A stretch of DNA of 64,000 nucleotides from positions 3,534,001 through 3,598,000 of the forward strand of contig OZ251224.1 of NCBI GenBank assembly GCA_965240325.2, written 5' to 3'. Below, one piece after another: positions 47,530 to 58,897 of the stretch. A model generated the notes under the pieces. That model saw only the letters and a list, made by a program, of their open reading frames with translations, was not told where the DNA came from and made no database searches. Source of the DNA: Rebecca billardiae RCC1528. Its lineage: Eukaryota; Haptophyta. The position numbers and the translations under genes were made by a program. The first letter of the stretch is position 1. Every line of letters begins with the position of its first letter.

Positions 47530-48704
47530 GTGTGGGCAGTGCTGCTGCTCGGGACGCGAGGCAGCCGTTGCAACGGCTGGCAAGTGCTGCATGCTCCACC
47601 CGTCGCGCACACGCACGTACACCTGTGATGCACGACCTGCCGCATCCCATGCCGTGACACAGTCCGTGATGCCCCTGTTCCTCACCCACACGGTGACGTG
47701 CACTTGGTTGGGGAAGGCGCCGAGCGCGCTGAAGACGCGTCGCTCGAGCGCGGTGGCACCCCGAGCTGCTCCATCGGGGTGTGCCTGTTGATTGAATGTC
47801 TCTGGGCGGTGGCGAGCACCTGACGCCGGCGACGGCGCCGCTACCGCCGATGCGGCAGCGCGGGCCCTGTTGGATGCCCGGTGCGCTCGGCCTGCATTGA
47901 TGTGATTGACGGCGACTACTTTGCGACTTTGCGAATGGCTGCTGCATGTACGTGACGAGGCGGCTCGACTCGGCAGAACCTGTGCTGGGTTCTGCTTCTC
48001 GGCCTCGGGGGGCGCAGTGCGATGACACTGCGGTCACGGGCAGAATTCTCTGCTCGGACTGCCAGGTGGCTCGCGGCGACTGCCGGACGGGCCTTGGGCT
48101 CGGGGCTGAGTGGGCTGGCGTGTGTGATACTGGACTGATGATTGATTCATCATTGAAGGCATGACGATCGTCACTCACCGTGACACTAGCTACTGACTCT
48201 GCACTCTCTATGACGATCTCGTCCGTGGCTCTCGCCTCTCTCATCTCTATTCAGTGGGAGTATTCTCTCATGACTCATCTCTGTCCGTGGCTCCGCGTAG
48301 TCTCCGTCTCTCCGTCTGTCTCTCACCGTACTGACTCACTCAGCTCAGACGATTCACTACTCAGTATCAGTTATCTGCATCGTGATATTCATAATCATAT
48401 TGTCAGTTCGCGGATCCGTCATCCGAGCCCGAGGGCTCTCCGGAGTCTCGCAGTGACTCGTCGTAGACTTTAAGTTTACTCTTTAGACCGAGTCGTCACA
48501 CTCACTCTGACTCTGTAGTCTGTCTCACTGACGTGTACTCGTCAGCAGCTCTCTCTCATCAGACATCACACTCTGTAATGCTGTGCTAGTCTGTCTGATA
48601 TGTCGATGGAATGACAATATAGTCGTTATATAGTACTTAGTACGACGGCACAGCGTGCGGCCGCGTTGACTGCGTACTCAGGCTCAGCGTAGCCTCTCTC
48701 TCTC

Positions 48705-48747
<43 letters not shown>

Positions 48748-48901
48748 CTCTCTCTCTCTCTCTGGCTCTCTCGATCTCTCTCCGTCACTGCCGAGCTCAT
48801 CTAAGTGCCGTGCGTCCCACATTAAATTTATAAACGGCTCATTAATTAACGACTACATTCGTCCTGCTAATAATAGCGTAATAATACGCAACTCGGACAG
48901 T

Positions 48902-48949
<48 letters not shown>

Positions 48950-49178
48950 TTCGTCTGAGAACTCTGAGCTGCCGCGCCACCGTGCGTGACGACCCGCGCG
49001 GCCACACGCGGTGCCAAATCCCGGACTCGGGTACGGTCGCAAGCACTGAGCAGACAGGCAGTAGCCAGTAGGGCTAGGCTGTAGGGACTAGGGCGTAGCC
49101 AGTAGTGACTGTGATTCCAGCAGTGAACAGCGTCCGAAGTCAGCAGTACCGAGTACGGCAGTAACCCGCACGACTATG
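47530..49178. other. Convergent intergenic gap with (CT)n and (TA)n tracts
   Basis: No gene seen. A (CT)n-rich tract spans about 48693-48782 and (TA)n about 48904-48948, between the zinc-finger and sulfatase genes, whose 3' ends face each other. Confidence 0.6.
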
Positions 49179-50975
49179 CTATGTTCTCCGCCTCCGGCGA
49201 GCCAGCTCCAAGTACGACATGCTGATGCCCGTGTCGATCCACGGCCCCCACGTGCCGTTGTACACGTACAAGGCGTGCACGCACGCCCCCGGCTGCTCAC
49301 CGCCGCGGTCGGGCTCGTACTCATCGCGCTCGAGCTCCATCACGCGCGACAGCATGGCGCGGTGTGTCGCCTGGTGCGCCGGCGCACCGGCCAGGTTGAC
49401 GCGCTCGCCCTCGTCCGCAAGCACGTCGAAGAGGCAGCCGCGCGAGCAGTTGAGCTTGGGCAGCCTGGGCTTCGGCGTCGGAGGCACGTCCGCTGGGAAC
49501 ACGGCGGCGCCGACGTCGTTGGCGAAGCGCACCTTCCTCGCCACGATCAGCTTGTACGCGCCGCGGAGCAGGAAGCCGCCAAAGCGCGCGCCGCCGTAGA
49601 TCTCGGTGCGCGCGCCGCCGTGGGCGAGCGGCGGGCTGGCGGTGATGCTGCTCCACACGTCGATCGAGTCGACGGGCGGCAGGCCGGCGGCGCGCGCGCG
49701 CGCATCGCCGCGCACGACTCGCGGCGGCGCGCCGCCGAGGGCGGCGAGGGTGAGGTACCAGTCGGCCATGTGGACGTACGCGCCGCTGCGAAGGCCGCGC
49801 GCGTGGGCGGGCAGCGCGCCGCCGCTGACGAACGCCGGGACGCGCACGCCGCCCTCGAGCGGGCTGAACTTGCCGCCGCGCAGCGGCCAGTTGTTCCCGC
49901 CCGACGTGGTGTGCCCGCCGTTGTCCGAGACGAACACGAGCAGCGTGCGCTCCCACATGCGCCGCGCGCGTAGCGCCGCGCGGATGCGCGAGACCGCGCG
50001 GTCGAGGAGCGCCATCATCACGGTGGTCGCGCGGCGCGCGGGCTGGCGGATGCGCGCGAAGGGGACCGCCACGCCCTCGGGCAGCTGGTGGGGCAGGTGG
50101 ACGAGGTGCGAGCTGTACAGCAGGAAGAGCGGCGGCGTGCCGTCGGCCGGCGCGCGCGGCGGTCGGCGCGGGTGCAGGGACGGTGCGGACGTGCGCGCCC
50201 CGGGCGTCAGCCTGGGGGGCAGGAGTGAGCGGCCGCCGGCAGGGTGGCTCTCGATGATGGCGACCGCCTCGGCGGTGAACAGGTCCTCCTCGTACTGGCG
50301 CTCCGGCCTCGGGGGCACGCTCGCCGGCCCCTCGGCCCGGAGCAGCTCGTCCGTCGCCCACAGGTCGATCAGCTGCGGCCGGCCGCCGCGGCCGCGCATC
50401 TCAAGGCTCAGCTGGCAGACGCCGCCGTGGTACGAGAAGTAGTCGTTGCCGTGGTGGAAGTACACCAGCCCGCGCTCGAAGCCGCGGCCCCTCGGCGTGT
50501 GCTCGGGGGTCGCCATGCCCGCGTCCCACTTGCCCACGACCGCCGTCCGATACCCGGCCCGCCGCAGCACGTCGCCCAGCGCTGTCATGTTACGCGGGAT
50601 GCCCTGGAAGCCGCCAACGGGGTCCGCGCGATTGTGGATGGTCGGGGGCTGCAGCTTGTCGTTGACGTGCGCGGGCAGTCGTCCCGAGAGAAGCGCCGCG
50701 CGCGACGGCGAGCACGTCCAGTGCGCGTAGTGCCGGTCCAGGCGCACGCCTTCGCGCGCGAGCGCGTCGAGCGTGGGCGTGCGGATCTCGCCGTTCTCGT
50801 TGTTCCAGCCGACGTTCGACCATCCCACGTCATCCGCGAGGACGATGACGATGTGAGGCCGCAGCTCGGCCCGGGAGCTCGGCGCCTGCAGCGCGATCGC
50901 CACGAACAGCATCAACCTGCCGGCCGGAGAGCTCACACGAGAGACGGAGAGCTCGCACGAGACGGGCGTCGCCAT
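49179..50975 (-). CDS. Arylsulfatase B-like secreted sulfatase
   Basis: 598 residues with a signal peptide (LMLFVAIALQAPSSRA). Sulfatase motifs: HIVIVLADDVGWSNVGW (metal-binding DD), CSPSRAALLSGR (Cys converted to formylglycine, CxPSR intact), VFVSDNGGHTTSGGNNWPLR (metal-binding DN) and GGKFSPLEGGVRVPAFVSGG, the last two very close to N-acetylgalactosamine-4-sulfatase. The motif normally GKWHLG reads GKWDAGM, so the conserved active-site His is Asp. A ~25-residue Pro/Arg-rich insert follows IIESHPAGG; no splice sites fit it, so it is kept as protein. It probably removes sulfate esters from a polysaccharide in the lysosome/vacuole or outside the cell. The His-to-Asp change may mark a distinct subfamily. 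One exon. Confidence 0.9.
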   Translation of the reverse strand: MATPVSCELSVSRVSSPAGRLMLFVAIALQAPSSRAELRPHIVIVLADDVGWSNVGWNNENGEIRTPTLDALAREGVRLDRHYAHWTCSPSRAALLSGRLPAHVNDKLQPPTIHNRADPVGGFQGIPRNMTALGDVLRRAGYRTAVVGKWDAGMATPEHTPRGRGFERGLVYFHHGNDYFSYHGGVCQLSLEMRGRGGRPQLIDLWATDELLRAEGPASVPPRPERQYEEDLFTAEAVAIIESHPAGGRSLLPPRLTPGARTSAPSLHPRRPPRAPADGTPPLFLLYSSHLVHLPHQLPEGVAVPFARIRQPARRATTVMMALLDRAVSRIRAALRARRMWERTLLVFVSDNGGHTTSGGNNWPLRGGKFSPLEGGVRVPAFVSGGALPAHARGLRSGAYVHMADWYLTLAALGGAPPRVVRGDARARAAGLPPVDSIDVWSSITASPPLAHGGARTEIYGGARFGGFLLRGAYKLIVARKVRFANDVGAAVFPADVPPTPKPRLPKLNCSRGCLFDVLADEGERVNLAGAPAHQATHRAMLSRVMELERDEYEPDRGGEQPGACVHALYVYNGTWGPWIDTGISMSYLELARRRRRT

Positions 50976-51628
50976 CGTGCGTCGCCTTTATGGCGGGCCG
51001 TAGGTCCGCCCCTTGTAGTGCCCGGGAAAAAGATAAGAAAAAGAAAAGGAAAAAAGAAAATCGCCTCGCAAAGAAAAGAAAATCGCCTCGCTCACTGCCG
51101 GGTCGCTTCGCTCACTACCGGGCGCCCTCGCAGCTCCCACTGGGGACGCTCGGCCGAAAGAGAGTCCTGGATGGCGCGGAGCGCGTGGGCCGCGCGCGCC
51201 GAATCCAACGCCGGCGCGGACATCGCGCGGGGATTCCCGAGACGTGTTTTCGCCCGATTCGCGTTTGCTGCCCTCGTCGTCTCGCGTGCAGGTCGAACGG
51301 GGGCCAAAGTCGACGCGTTTGGAGGCACGCTCGGCGCGTCGACACGATCGTGCGACCTGGGGCGGTCCTCGCCCGACTTGCACGTCGAGCGCTCGCACGA
51401 GCCATAGTATTAAGCGCTGCGCACGACAACCACCTCGCGCGATCCACCGTCGCGCGTCGAGCTCGGTGCGGAAAGGCCCTCATCACGAGGTGTCTCGCGG
51501 GCGGGAAGCGCCATCGCACGCGACGCAAGATTTGGCGCGGCCTTCTGAACTCGATCGCCGGAATCCGCGCACCGGACTCAGTCATTGCTCGCGGTCCGGT
51601 CCCTCAGCCGAGCCCACGTCCGGCCTGC
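50976..51628. other. Upstream flank of the sulfatase gene
   Basis: Contains an A/G-rich, AAAGAAAA-type patch at about 51025-51090. No convincing gene. Confidence 0.45.
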
Positions 51629-52290
51629 ATGGCGCATGGCGTCGACGGTGACCAATGCGACGGAAGCGCAGCGCTAACGGCGTACGACGCGCAGCGGACG
51701 CACCTCCCGGGTCTGTCGCCGTGGCAGCAACCGCCTCTTCGCGAGTTGGCGACCCTCGCCGCAGCGCGACACAGACAAGCCCGTGATGCCATCCGCAGAG
51801 AGATGAATCGTCGAGCATGCAACATCGCCGCGTCATCCTCGTCCATGGCGCAGGCGCTGCGGGACGAGGCGGAAGTCGTCACGCCGGTGACTGATGCGCT
51901 GCGATTCGTGTGCCCGCGTGAGCAGCGCTTGCCTACTCTCAATCGCGAGTGGCACACGCTGTCGCTGCGCGCGCGCGCGCGCACGACCGCGTGAACGTCA
52001 ACGCGCTCGTGCTCAGCGTGGCGGCCGTGTACGACGTCAACGCGACCTGCGCCGAGCCCATCGTGCCTGGAGCGGACATCGGCAAGCATCCTCGCGACGA
52101 CCGCTCTCGGCTGGCGGCAGGAGGACATGCACATGATCTACTCTGGCGGCTTCGGCGGCGGCGAGGCGCTCGATTACGCCATCGCGGTCGACATGCGGCA
52201 CATACAGCGCGTACCCGCGCTCGCGCGGAGCAACGGGCTACCCGTCCCGCCCCGCGTGCTGACATTCCCTCGTGGGTGTGGGCGGCCTCG
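51629..52290 (+). pseudogene. Possible frameshifted gene of unknown family
   Basis: Three consecutive plausible coding stretches in different frames: MAHGVDGDQCDG... to NREWHTLSLRARAR (51629-51990), then VNVNALVLSVAAVYDVNATC to GADIGKHPRDDRSRL (51990-52115), then EDMHMIYSGGFGGGEALDYA to PALARSNG (52120-52240). The first shift falls in a (GC)n run at 51969-51984 and the second in a GGCAGGAGGA run. Composition is that of real protein, but no family is recognised. Either a decayed gene or indels in the sequence. Confidence 0.35.
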
Positions 52291-52432
52291 CGTTGCTGGT
52301 CCTTGCACTCGACTGTCCGTCACCCACGGCCACAAGCGAATGTGGAAAGACGCGAACCCTCAGAGGATACATTGCGACAGCACTGGCACGGCCCGCCGAC
52401 CCCCCCGCCCGCCAGGGCAGAGTTTTTACTGT

Positions 52433-52614
52433 GGTCTGTGGCCGAGTGGTCAGGAGTACTGGCGTGCTCTTGAGGTCATGGGTTCAAACCAGTTTCCAGG
52501 CAAAGGGGTATTTGATGGTCCTTTGTTCCAGGTCTCTCTTCGGAGAGCGTGCGATGAAGGATGGCGCGGCAACCTGCCACCGTGAGCCTTACGCACGTTA
52601 AAACAAATAAACTG
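52433..52614 (+). mobile_element. tRNA-derived SINE, copy 2
   Basis: Head GGTCTGTGGCCGAGTGG (A box) with GGTTCAAACC (B box), then the same tail as copy 1: GGTCTCTCTTCGGAGAGCG, GCGATGAAGGATGGCGCGGC, GCCTTACGCACGTTAAAACA, ending AAATAAACTG. Compared with copy 1 it has a few-base insertion after the A box and a ~27-bp longer middle. No clear target-site duplication is seen. Confidence 0.82.
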
Positions 52615-54881
52615 TAGCGCGCAGTCTTTCACTCTTTATTACGCACAACACACTTTTACCTGATGCTCCCCCCCGACTCCTCTACCCTATTTGCAAATAG
52701 TGAAATACGACATTGCGGTTCGCTGCGCGAGGCGTCCAATCTTGGCGTATGTGCGAAATCGTTTACTTTCATACAAACGGGCCTCCTAGGACAACCTACA
52801 AGAATGTGTTTATTTTGCGCGCAGTCTTTATGGCCCGCGGTGCAGGGCGGAGCGCGCAGCGTGGAGCCCGCACCAGCGGGCCCGAACCACGTTTCAAACA
52901 GATCTTTGATCAAGAAAAAAGGGACGGGGGGCGATTTTTTAGGGCTGGAGGAGACCGAGTTTCGATTTTGAGACTCCCTTACAGGTGCATTAGCGTCGAA
53001 AAAGGGCGCGTCCGCCGTCTTGAATAGTGAACAGAGGAATCAACGAAACCCACGCCCAAGTGCGCCAGGCAGGGTAATTGTGGGTAGCCTCTCGTTCATG
53101 TGTGACCATAGTAATAAATAAATATGGCCTCGCCGCCGCAACGACTCTCATCGTATTTATCTTCACCGCGGGCCATAATGTATCGTAGTACCCGCGTATG
53201 CCGAAAGCTGGGATTGCAGAGGAAGCGGGTCGCGTATGACCGGACTCTTTTATTAGTTTGCCTCCGCCTTGATGAATATGAACTTGGCTTCGCGGCGGTT
53301 GGTATCTAGAGTCTAAAACCCGCAAGCCTTATTGAAAATACCCGCGCAGCTATTCGTTGCCAGCCCATTCCATAGTCACTGACTTACCGAGCTGGCGAGC
53401 TCAAAACCTGCCGCCGTCGCAAGGACGACGTGTGCAGGTTTCTTCGTTCGGGGGTGGCGAGCGAGCCGCGACGCCACTCTTGGTTGGTCCGCAAGGGGGC
53501 GCTCGATGGGCAGGTGCGCGTGGCGAGTGCCGAGTGGCGCCTGGAGCGCGCGTCTGCGGCGGGTCCCGACGGCCGTCGACATCGCGTTCGTGCCCGCTCA
53601 CTAGTCACTCCGCACGCCCCTGCCGCGCGCCCGCGCCCTGTCGATGCCTGCGCGGCCGGCCGCGCGGCCGTGCCGCCGCCGCCGCAGCCGCCGCCCTGTG
53701 TTCGGGCTCTCGCAAGCTCGGGGGCAGCGGCGCATGATGCCGGACTGATCGATCTCTGAGTCTCCGACTTCACCACACACCCCCCTTGCCATGCCTCTCC
53801 GCCAGGGTCTCCCAGAACTCTTCTTCAGAGCAGGCGCAAGTCGAACTCGGAACTGGCCGCGGCCCCGCGCGCCGTCGGCTCCCCGTGGCTGTCAGCTCCG
53901 CGTGGCCTGGGCGCCTGGCGTGCCCAGAGCTGGCCGTGCCTCTGCGACGCGTGCCGAGCCTGACCGAGGTGTGTCACCCCGTGCACGCGCGGCGCGCGCA
54001 AGCACCGGTGCTGCATGGCTGCTCGCACCGTGCTCCCTGGCTCGCGGTCAGTCAGCTCGGCCGCGTGGTGCCTGGTGTGCACGTAGAGTCGCGCTCATGC
54101 GTCGCTCACGCCTCGCGCCCGCCTGTCGGCCGTCGCGCAGGCGCGCAGGTCGAACCCTACTGACCTGCAGATCATCTACTCCTGCGCTGCTGGCGTCGCG
54201 GCGACGACGGTCAGCGGCAGGCCCGAACGAACGGTCGAATCCGCGCGGTCCCGCGCCGTCCGGCTCCCTGGCTGTCAGTCAGCTCCGCCGGTGGCCTGGC
54301 GTGCAAGAGTCGCGCTCGTGCGTCGATCACGCCGAGTCGCATCCGCCTGTCGGCCGTCGCGCACGCGCAGGGGGTCAGGTAAGGGCCGTCTGTGATGAGG
54401 GCAGCTCGGCCGACGACCGACAGTCCACACTCGGCGCACGCCGGCGGCGGCGCGGCGCTGGGCGGCGCGCCGCTGGATGGAGTCTAGTTACACGTGTACG
54501 GGACGACTGCGACGGAGGGTGCACCGCCACCGCGGGCCCCGAACTACGTTCGTTCTACGGAAAAGGACCGCGGAACGCGGTCATTAATACTACCCCCATA
54601 CGACTCATTCCAGGATGATTTATAATCATAACGACACAGGTGGCCAGGTATCGCAGTAGGTAGGACGACGCGGGTCTCCTGATTCGTCGGCCGGCAGTGC
54701 CCGATCGTCGACACGAAGTCGGCGTTGGACGGTTGGTGGCAGAGCATAGCCTGCACCGCGATCGGATTGCTTGAGCGCGGCCTACTACTACTGCGACTGC
54801 TGAATTTAATAAGTATAGCCGAATTGGCCGGTATACGGGGTTGGCTGCCGCCGCCGAGCCGTGCCGCTGTGCTCAGTACTG
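52615..54881. other. Gene-poor region
   Basis: Long stretch with no credible gene. 52640-53340 is AT-richer with stop codons in all frames at short intervals. 53400-54500 is GC-rich, and its open frames look like shadow translations (Arg/Ala/Pro/Ser without domains). Confidence 0.45.
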
Positions 54882-55780
54882 TATCATAGTCATACTGCAG
54901 TCATGTTGTAACCCGGCCACTGTGTCCTTCTGTGGGCCCTTCTGGGTGTGAGCAGGTTGCACCAACCCCCTCCTGAGCGTCTCGCCGCCCCGAGGCGGTA
55001 GCCCCCCCCCCCCCCCCCTGCACCGGAAGTCCAGGGGCGCCAGCCCCCGGACCCACGGGGCCGCCGGCCCGAGGCGAAGAAAAATTGTGGCGCCCTTTTT
55101 GCTGGCGCGCTTTCCTAGCGAGGAACAGGCGAGGCGAACAGCATCGCCGAAGGCGCGCGCCCAAGACGATGGCGGTGCTGGATTCCCCCACGGCCCCCGG
55201 CCGCCCGGCCAAGCCGTGCGTTGTGCGCGTACGTGCAACAGAGAGCGCTGGTGGGCTGGCAGCGCGCTGGCACGCCACGTGCCTTCGTGCTACGGTCCGT
55301 GCTCAATCCAACCGCGACGGCAGGCGGACGCGGTGGCGCGGCGTCCGCGCCGCTCCCGGCCGTTGCGGGCTTGGTCAGCCGAGAGCGCACCGGTTGCGCT
55401 CGCCACGCGGTGGCATGGCAGTGGCCGAGCTTGGGCCGGGCTGGGGCGTCTGCTTGGGTGGGCACTTTGCGAGCAGCGACGCGCCGACCACCCTAGGCTG
55501 GGTGCCGCTCATGAATACCGAGTCGGCGGCCGAGTCCCTGGCAGGGGCGACGATTGCGGTCGCCAGTCCGCGGACGGCACGGTGGGCCGCGCCGACACGA
55601 GGCACGTGCGGTGGCCCCTGGGCAGGCGCATATCGTGAGGTGGTGGATACGTGATGAAGACTACTATGAATTGAAGGTCACTCCCTGCGCCGCAGGCGCG
55701 CTCTCCAGAGTTCTGGTACCACTTGCTACACCGCGACAGCCAGCCCGGGCCCGCGGCCCGCGCCTGCAGCAGCCAACCAT
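54882..55780. repeat. Dispersed ~0.87-kb repeat, copy 2
   Basis: Same element as at 44514-45366 in the same orientation, 10.4 kb away. It has a longer poly(C) tract (about 55003-55018), an extra GC-rich segment at 55020-55075, and ends at GCCCGGGCCCGCGG. Confidence 0.85.
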
Positions 55781-56485
55781 GGGCCTGCTGAAGTCGGGTT
55801 GCCTACACCCCGCCCCCTGCGGCTGCAGCCTGCCAGCCCGAGAGGTTGCGCAGGTTGCCCCCCCCCCCCCCCCCCCCCCTGCAGCCCATCAGCCCTTCGA
55901 GCAGGGTGCACCTATACAGAAGGACGTGGGGGGGGGGGGTGCTTCAACATGACTCATTCTATGATTAACGCAGTATCACACGTTCCGGTATTATTTTTGG
56001 GGACTGATGAAACGCAAGCGCAATCAACTCCGCCTCTCTGATCACCAACTGCCAACATCAACGTGCTCACACCACTGCCACTGCTGCAAGCTTCGACCAG
56101 TACCACTACAGACGAATCAGGAGAGCTGCGCCCTCGTGCCTGTGTCACAGGGTACGTTCCACGTAGTTCTGGGTAGTTTATTGAAATTTTGGACTGAATT
56201 TTGGATTGAATTGAAATCGCCTAATGAAGGTGTATCGACTCGAAATCGCCTTCCCGAAGGTGTACTATGGTATTAATCGCGATGTCATCAACCTTTTCGC
56301 AATCTGCGCGCTGGAATGTACCCGCATACACTGATTACCATGAGATCTCAACGCATCAACGCACAGCGACAAGCGGTGCTTGATGATTGCGCGCTGATTC
56401 TCAATTCAGACCGCCTCGTCACCTCGTGGGCCGTGACCTGGTCGGCAACAGGGGCGGGGCTACGGCACGCACTCGCTACCAGACC
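55781..56485. other. Spacer with poly(C) and poly(G) tracts
   Basis: A ~21-nt poly(C) run lies at about 55859-55879 and a G run at about 55929-55939. Near 56205-56265 a short direct repeat (GAAATCGCCT ... GAAGGTGTA, twice) is seen. No gene. Confidence 0.55.
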
Positions 56486-57001
56486 ATGAGAGCCGCGCAA
56501 CGTGGGCCAATGTTCTCGGCCTCGTTGGACGAGCAACTGGGTTTCGTGGAGCTGGACCCGCCAGGAGTGGGCGGTGGCGCACCGACGCTCTCGTCGTCGT
56601 CACCAGCGTCGACAAGCAAGTTGGCGTCCCCAGTCCTCTCTGACAGGCTCCGACGTTCAAAGCGCAACAGTGCCTACTTGCGAGTGCACTTTGAACAAAG
56701 CGATCATCACGAATCAGACGGCGTTTCGACCGACCCCGACGCTGGGACGCCAGGTTCCCAGGATCGATTCCAAACGCCGTCGCCGCAGAGGCAGCAGCAG
56801 GCGATGAACCTGAAGGCTGACCTGGAGCCGCAAACTGCCTTCCTCACCAGCAGTGAACTCGCATCTGAGCTTCAAGCCCTCGGCTTGAAGCTCCAAACGC
56901 AAGCACCGCAGCAGCCGATTCTCTTTGTGCCGCCCGAAACTCACGGCCTAATGAATGCAGATGAGCTTCCCGGCACACCGTCTCGCCGTCGCCGATTCTG
57001 A
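56486..57001 (+). CDS. Hypothetical disordered protein
   Basis: 171 residues from the ATG at 56486 (MRAAQRGPMFSASLDEQL); the frame is open to 56387. Ser/Pro/Gln-rich, with a basic LSDRLRRSKRNSAYLRVHFE block, a C-terminal helix (LTSSELASELQALGLKLQTQ) and a basic end (TPSRRRRF). It has less extreme GC than neighbouring genes. No family recognised. It could be a small regulatory protein or a chance frame. Confidence 0.42.
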   Translation: MRAAQRGPMFSASLDEQLGFVELDPPGVGGGAPTLSSSSPASTSKLASPVLSDRLRRSKRNSAYLRVHFEQSDHHESDGVSTDPDAGTPGSQDRFQTPSPQRQQQAMNLKADLEPQTAFLTSSELASELQALGLKLQTQAPQQPILFVPPETHGLMNADELPGTPSRRRRF

Positions 57002-58897
57002 ACCCTCTCCGCGACGACATGCGACAGACCGACTCTCGGCGGCCGACCTGGACGCGCTGAGTCATGCCGAGGCCGGCTCGGCCGACGGCTCGGCGTCTGG
57101 TCCACCGAGCGCGGCCAGTCGACTGCTGCTTGACCGTTGAGTGACTCTGAACTGGCGGCTGCCCGGCCCACACACAGCCGCACACTCCGGCTGGCGGCTC
57201 GGCCTAGAGTCGCTGCGACACGGTGTGATCACGGATGCATGTTCTGACGAATGAAAGTGAGAGCATCTTTGACTCATCATCTGACGTGCTTCATCGTCAT
57301 CATGAGGCATCAGACAGTCGCCTGATCAGCCAGTACCCGGGCCCCGGGCCCGTGAGTACTACTGACGGAGTACTCCGACGAAGTGGAAGTCAAGTGCCGC
57401 GCCGGTCGCCCGGTATTACGGCCCTAGCCCTAGCTAGGCGCCCCCGCGCCCGCGGCCGCGCGCATTGCTCGCCCCGGCCCGGCTCCGCCGGGGCCGGGGA
57501 CGAGTGTCAGTGTGGGGCATGCCGCCGTGCATGGTCTGAGCCCTACTCGGACGGCGCGGACGCCGCCCGGCCGGCGCCGGCCGTGGACCCAACCGCCAAA
57601 CTAGATCTGAAAGTGTATACAGTATAGCAGAGGCTCGTGGGGATTCACCTGGCATCAGCATCTGAGGGCGGTCGATCGACAGTAGTGAATAGTGATGACT
57701 CCGGCCGGTTGCGCGCTGGCACTGCTCTGCGAAATAACTAATATAATAATACAAGTCGTCGCACGGCTCTTCGCCACTCTCGGCGACACCCGGACTCGCT
57801 GAGTCACGTCGCGGCGGCCCGCTTACTCAAACGACAATTAAAACGGCCGGCGCACCGCGCACAGACGCACAGTGTGCAATACTCAATAGTCAGGAGTGGG
57901 CTGCCTGGCCTCAACTAGCGAGTAGGGCAGGTGGTGTCTACTTGTATGAAAATTTGCAGCTGCTAAGCTACTAGGTACGAAGTATAGTGATGCTGCGATT
58001 CATGACTACGTCGTAATTAGTAACACTAGAGACAACATGCATCATTGACGAAACCAATGAATACTGCTGGTCCGTACGTACGCGGTACAGTAAGCTACCC
58101 TAGCAAAGAATCTGATATGCTAGGTGCGCACAGCTCAGGCGCCCTTCAATCTCTCTGGACAGATGGTGATGCCTGCTGTCACCGCCCATCAAGCCTTCGC
58201 CGTAGCGCTGCCGCACGATCCATTCAGCCGTCCGCCTGAGGGGGCTGGATGGGGGCACCAGCACCAGTCGTCCTCGCCCCGCGCAGTCATCCACAAAACG
58301 TCGTCGTCGTGCGAACTCTCCGACTGAGCGCCGATGCGACAGTGCGCCGACAGGAGGACGAGAAAGGGAATGTGGGGCCCCACTTTCGGATGGGTCAGGC
58401 GCATATCGAACGGCAAGATGAACAGGGGTATCACATCACGCAGGCGGAGGCCGGAGGGCAGCTGCTCCTGAGGTCTGGATCTCGGTGCAAGTGAGCATAC
58501 GCCATACAACTTACAAGCTAGCTTGCTCATGCGTTATTGCGTGTCGGAAACAACCGGATGCCACGGAACGAGGTCGGCGCCAAGCGCTCCTAGGGCAGTG
58601 GCGAGGACGCCGGCTTGGTAGCCAAGGTATCAGGCCGCGCGTGCTCATCCGTCAGGTCATCAAGACATGAAGTGTCTCATCAGTCCGAGTCAGAGCGGAC
58701 CAATCCGTACCGAGTGACGGTACTGTACACCGGCAGATGAAGTTCGGCGTGGTTTGTGGAAGACACAGCATGCGGCTGGTCACTCCGAGAAGAGTATAGT
58801 GGCGACAGCCACTGTTGATGGTGTGCTCATATGCGCGCTCATGTGGCCGATGATGTGCGACAGTGCGAGGTGTGACATGTACTCCGCGCGCGGCACC
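57002..58897. other. Intergenic, no gene seen
   Basis: About 1.9 kb of mixed composition. A GC palindrome-like stretch (CCCGGGCCCCGGGCCC) is at about 57337-57352. No convincing gene. Confidence 0.45.

Noticed and set aside
50160-50240. Intron inside the sulfatase gene at the Pro/Arg-rich insert
   Set aside because: No GT or GC donor with a matching AG acceptor restores the family alignment, so it was kept as coding.
53791-54618. 275-codon plus-strand frame
   Set aside because: Arg/Ala/Pro/Ser-rich with no domain or signal, in a region where several frames are equally open.
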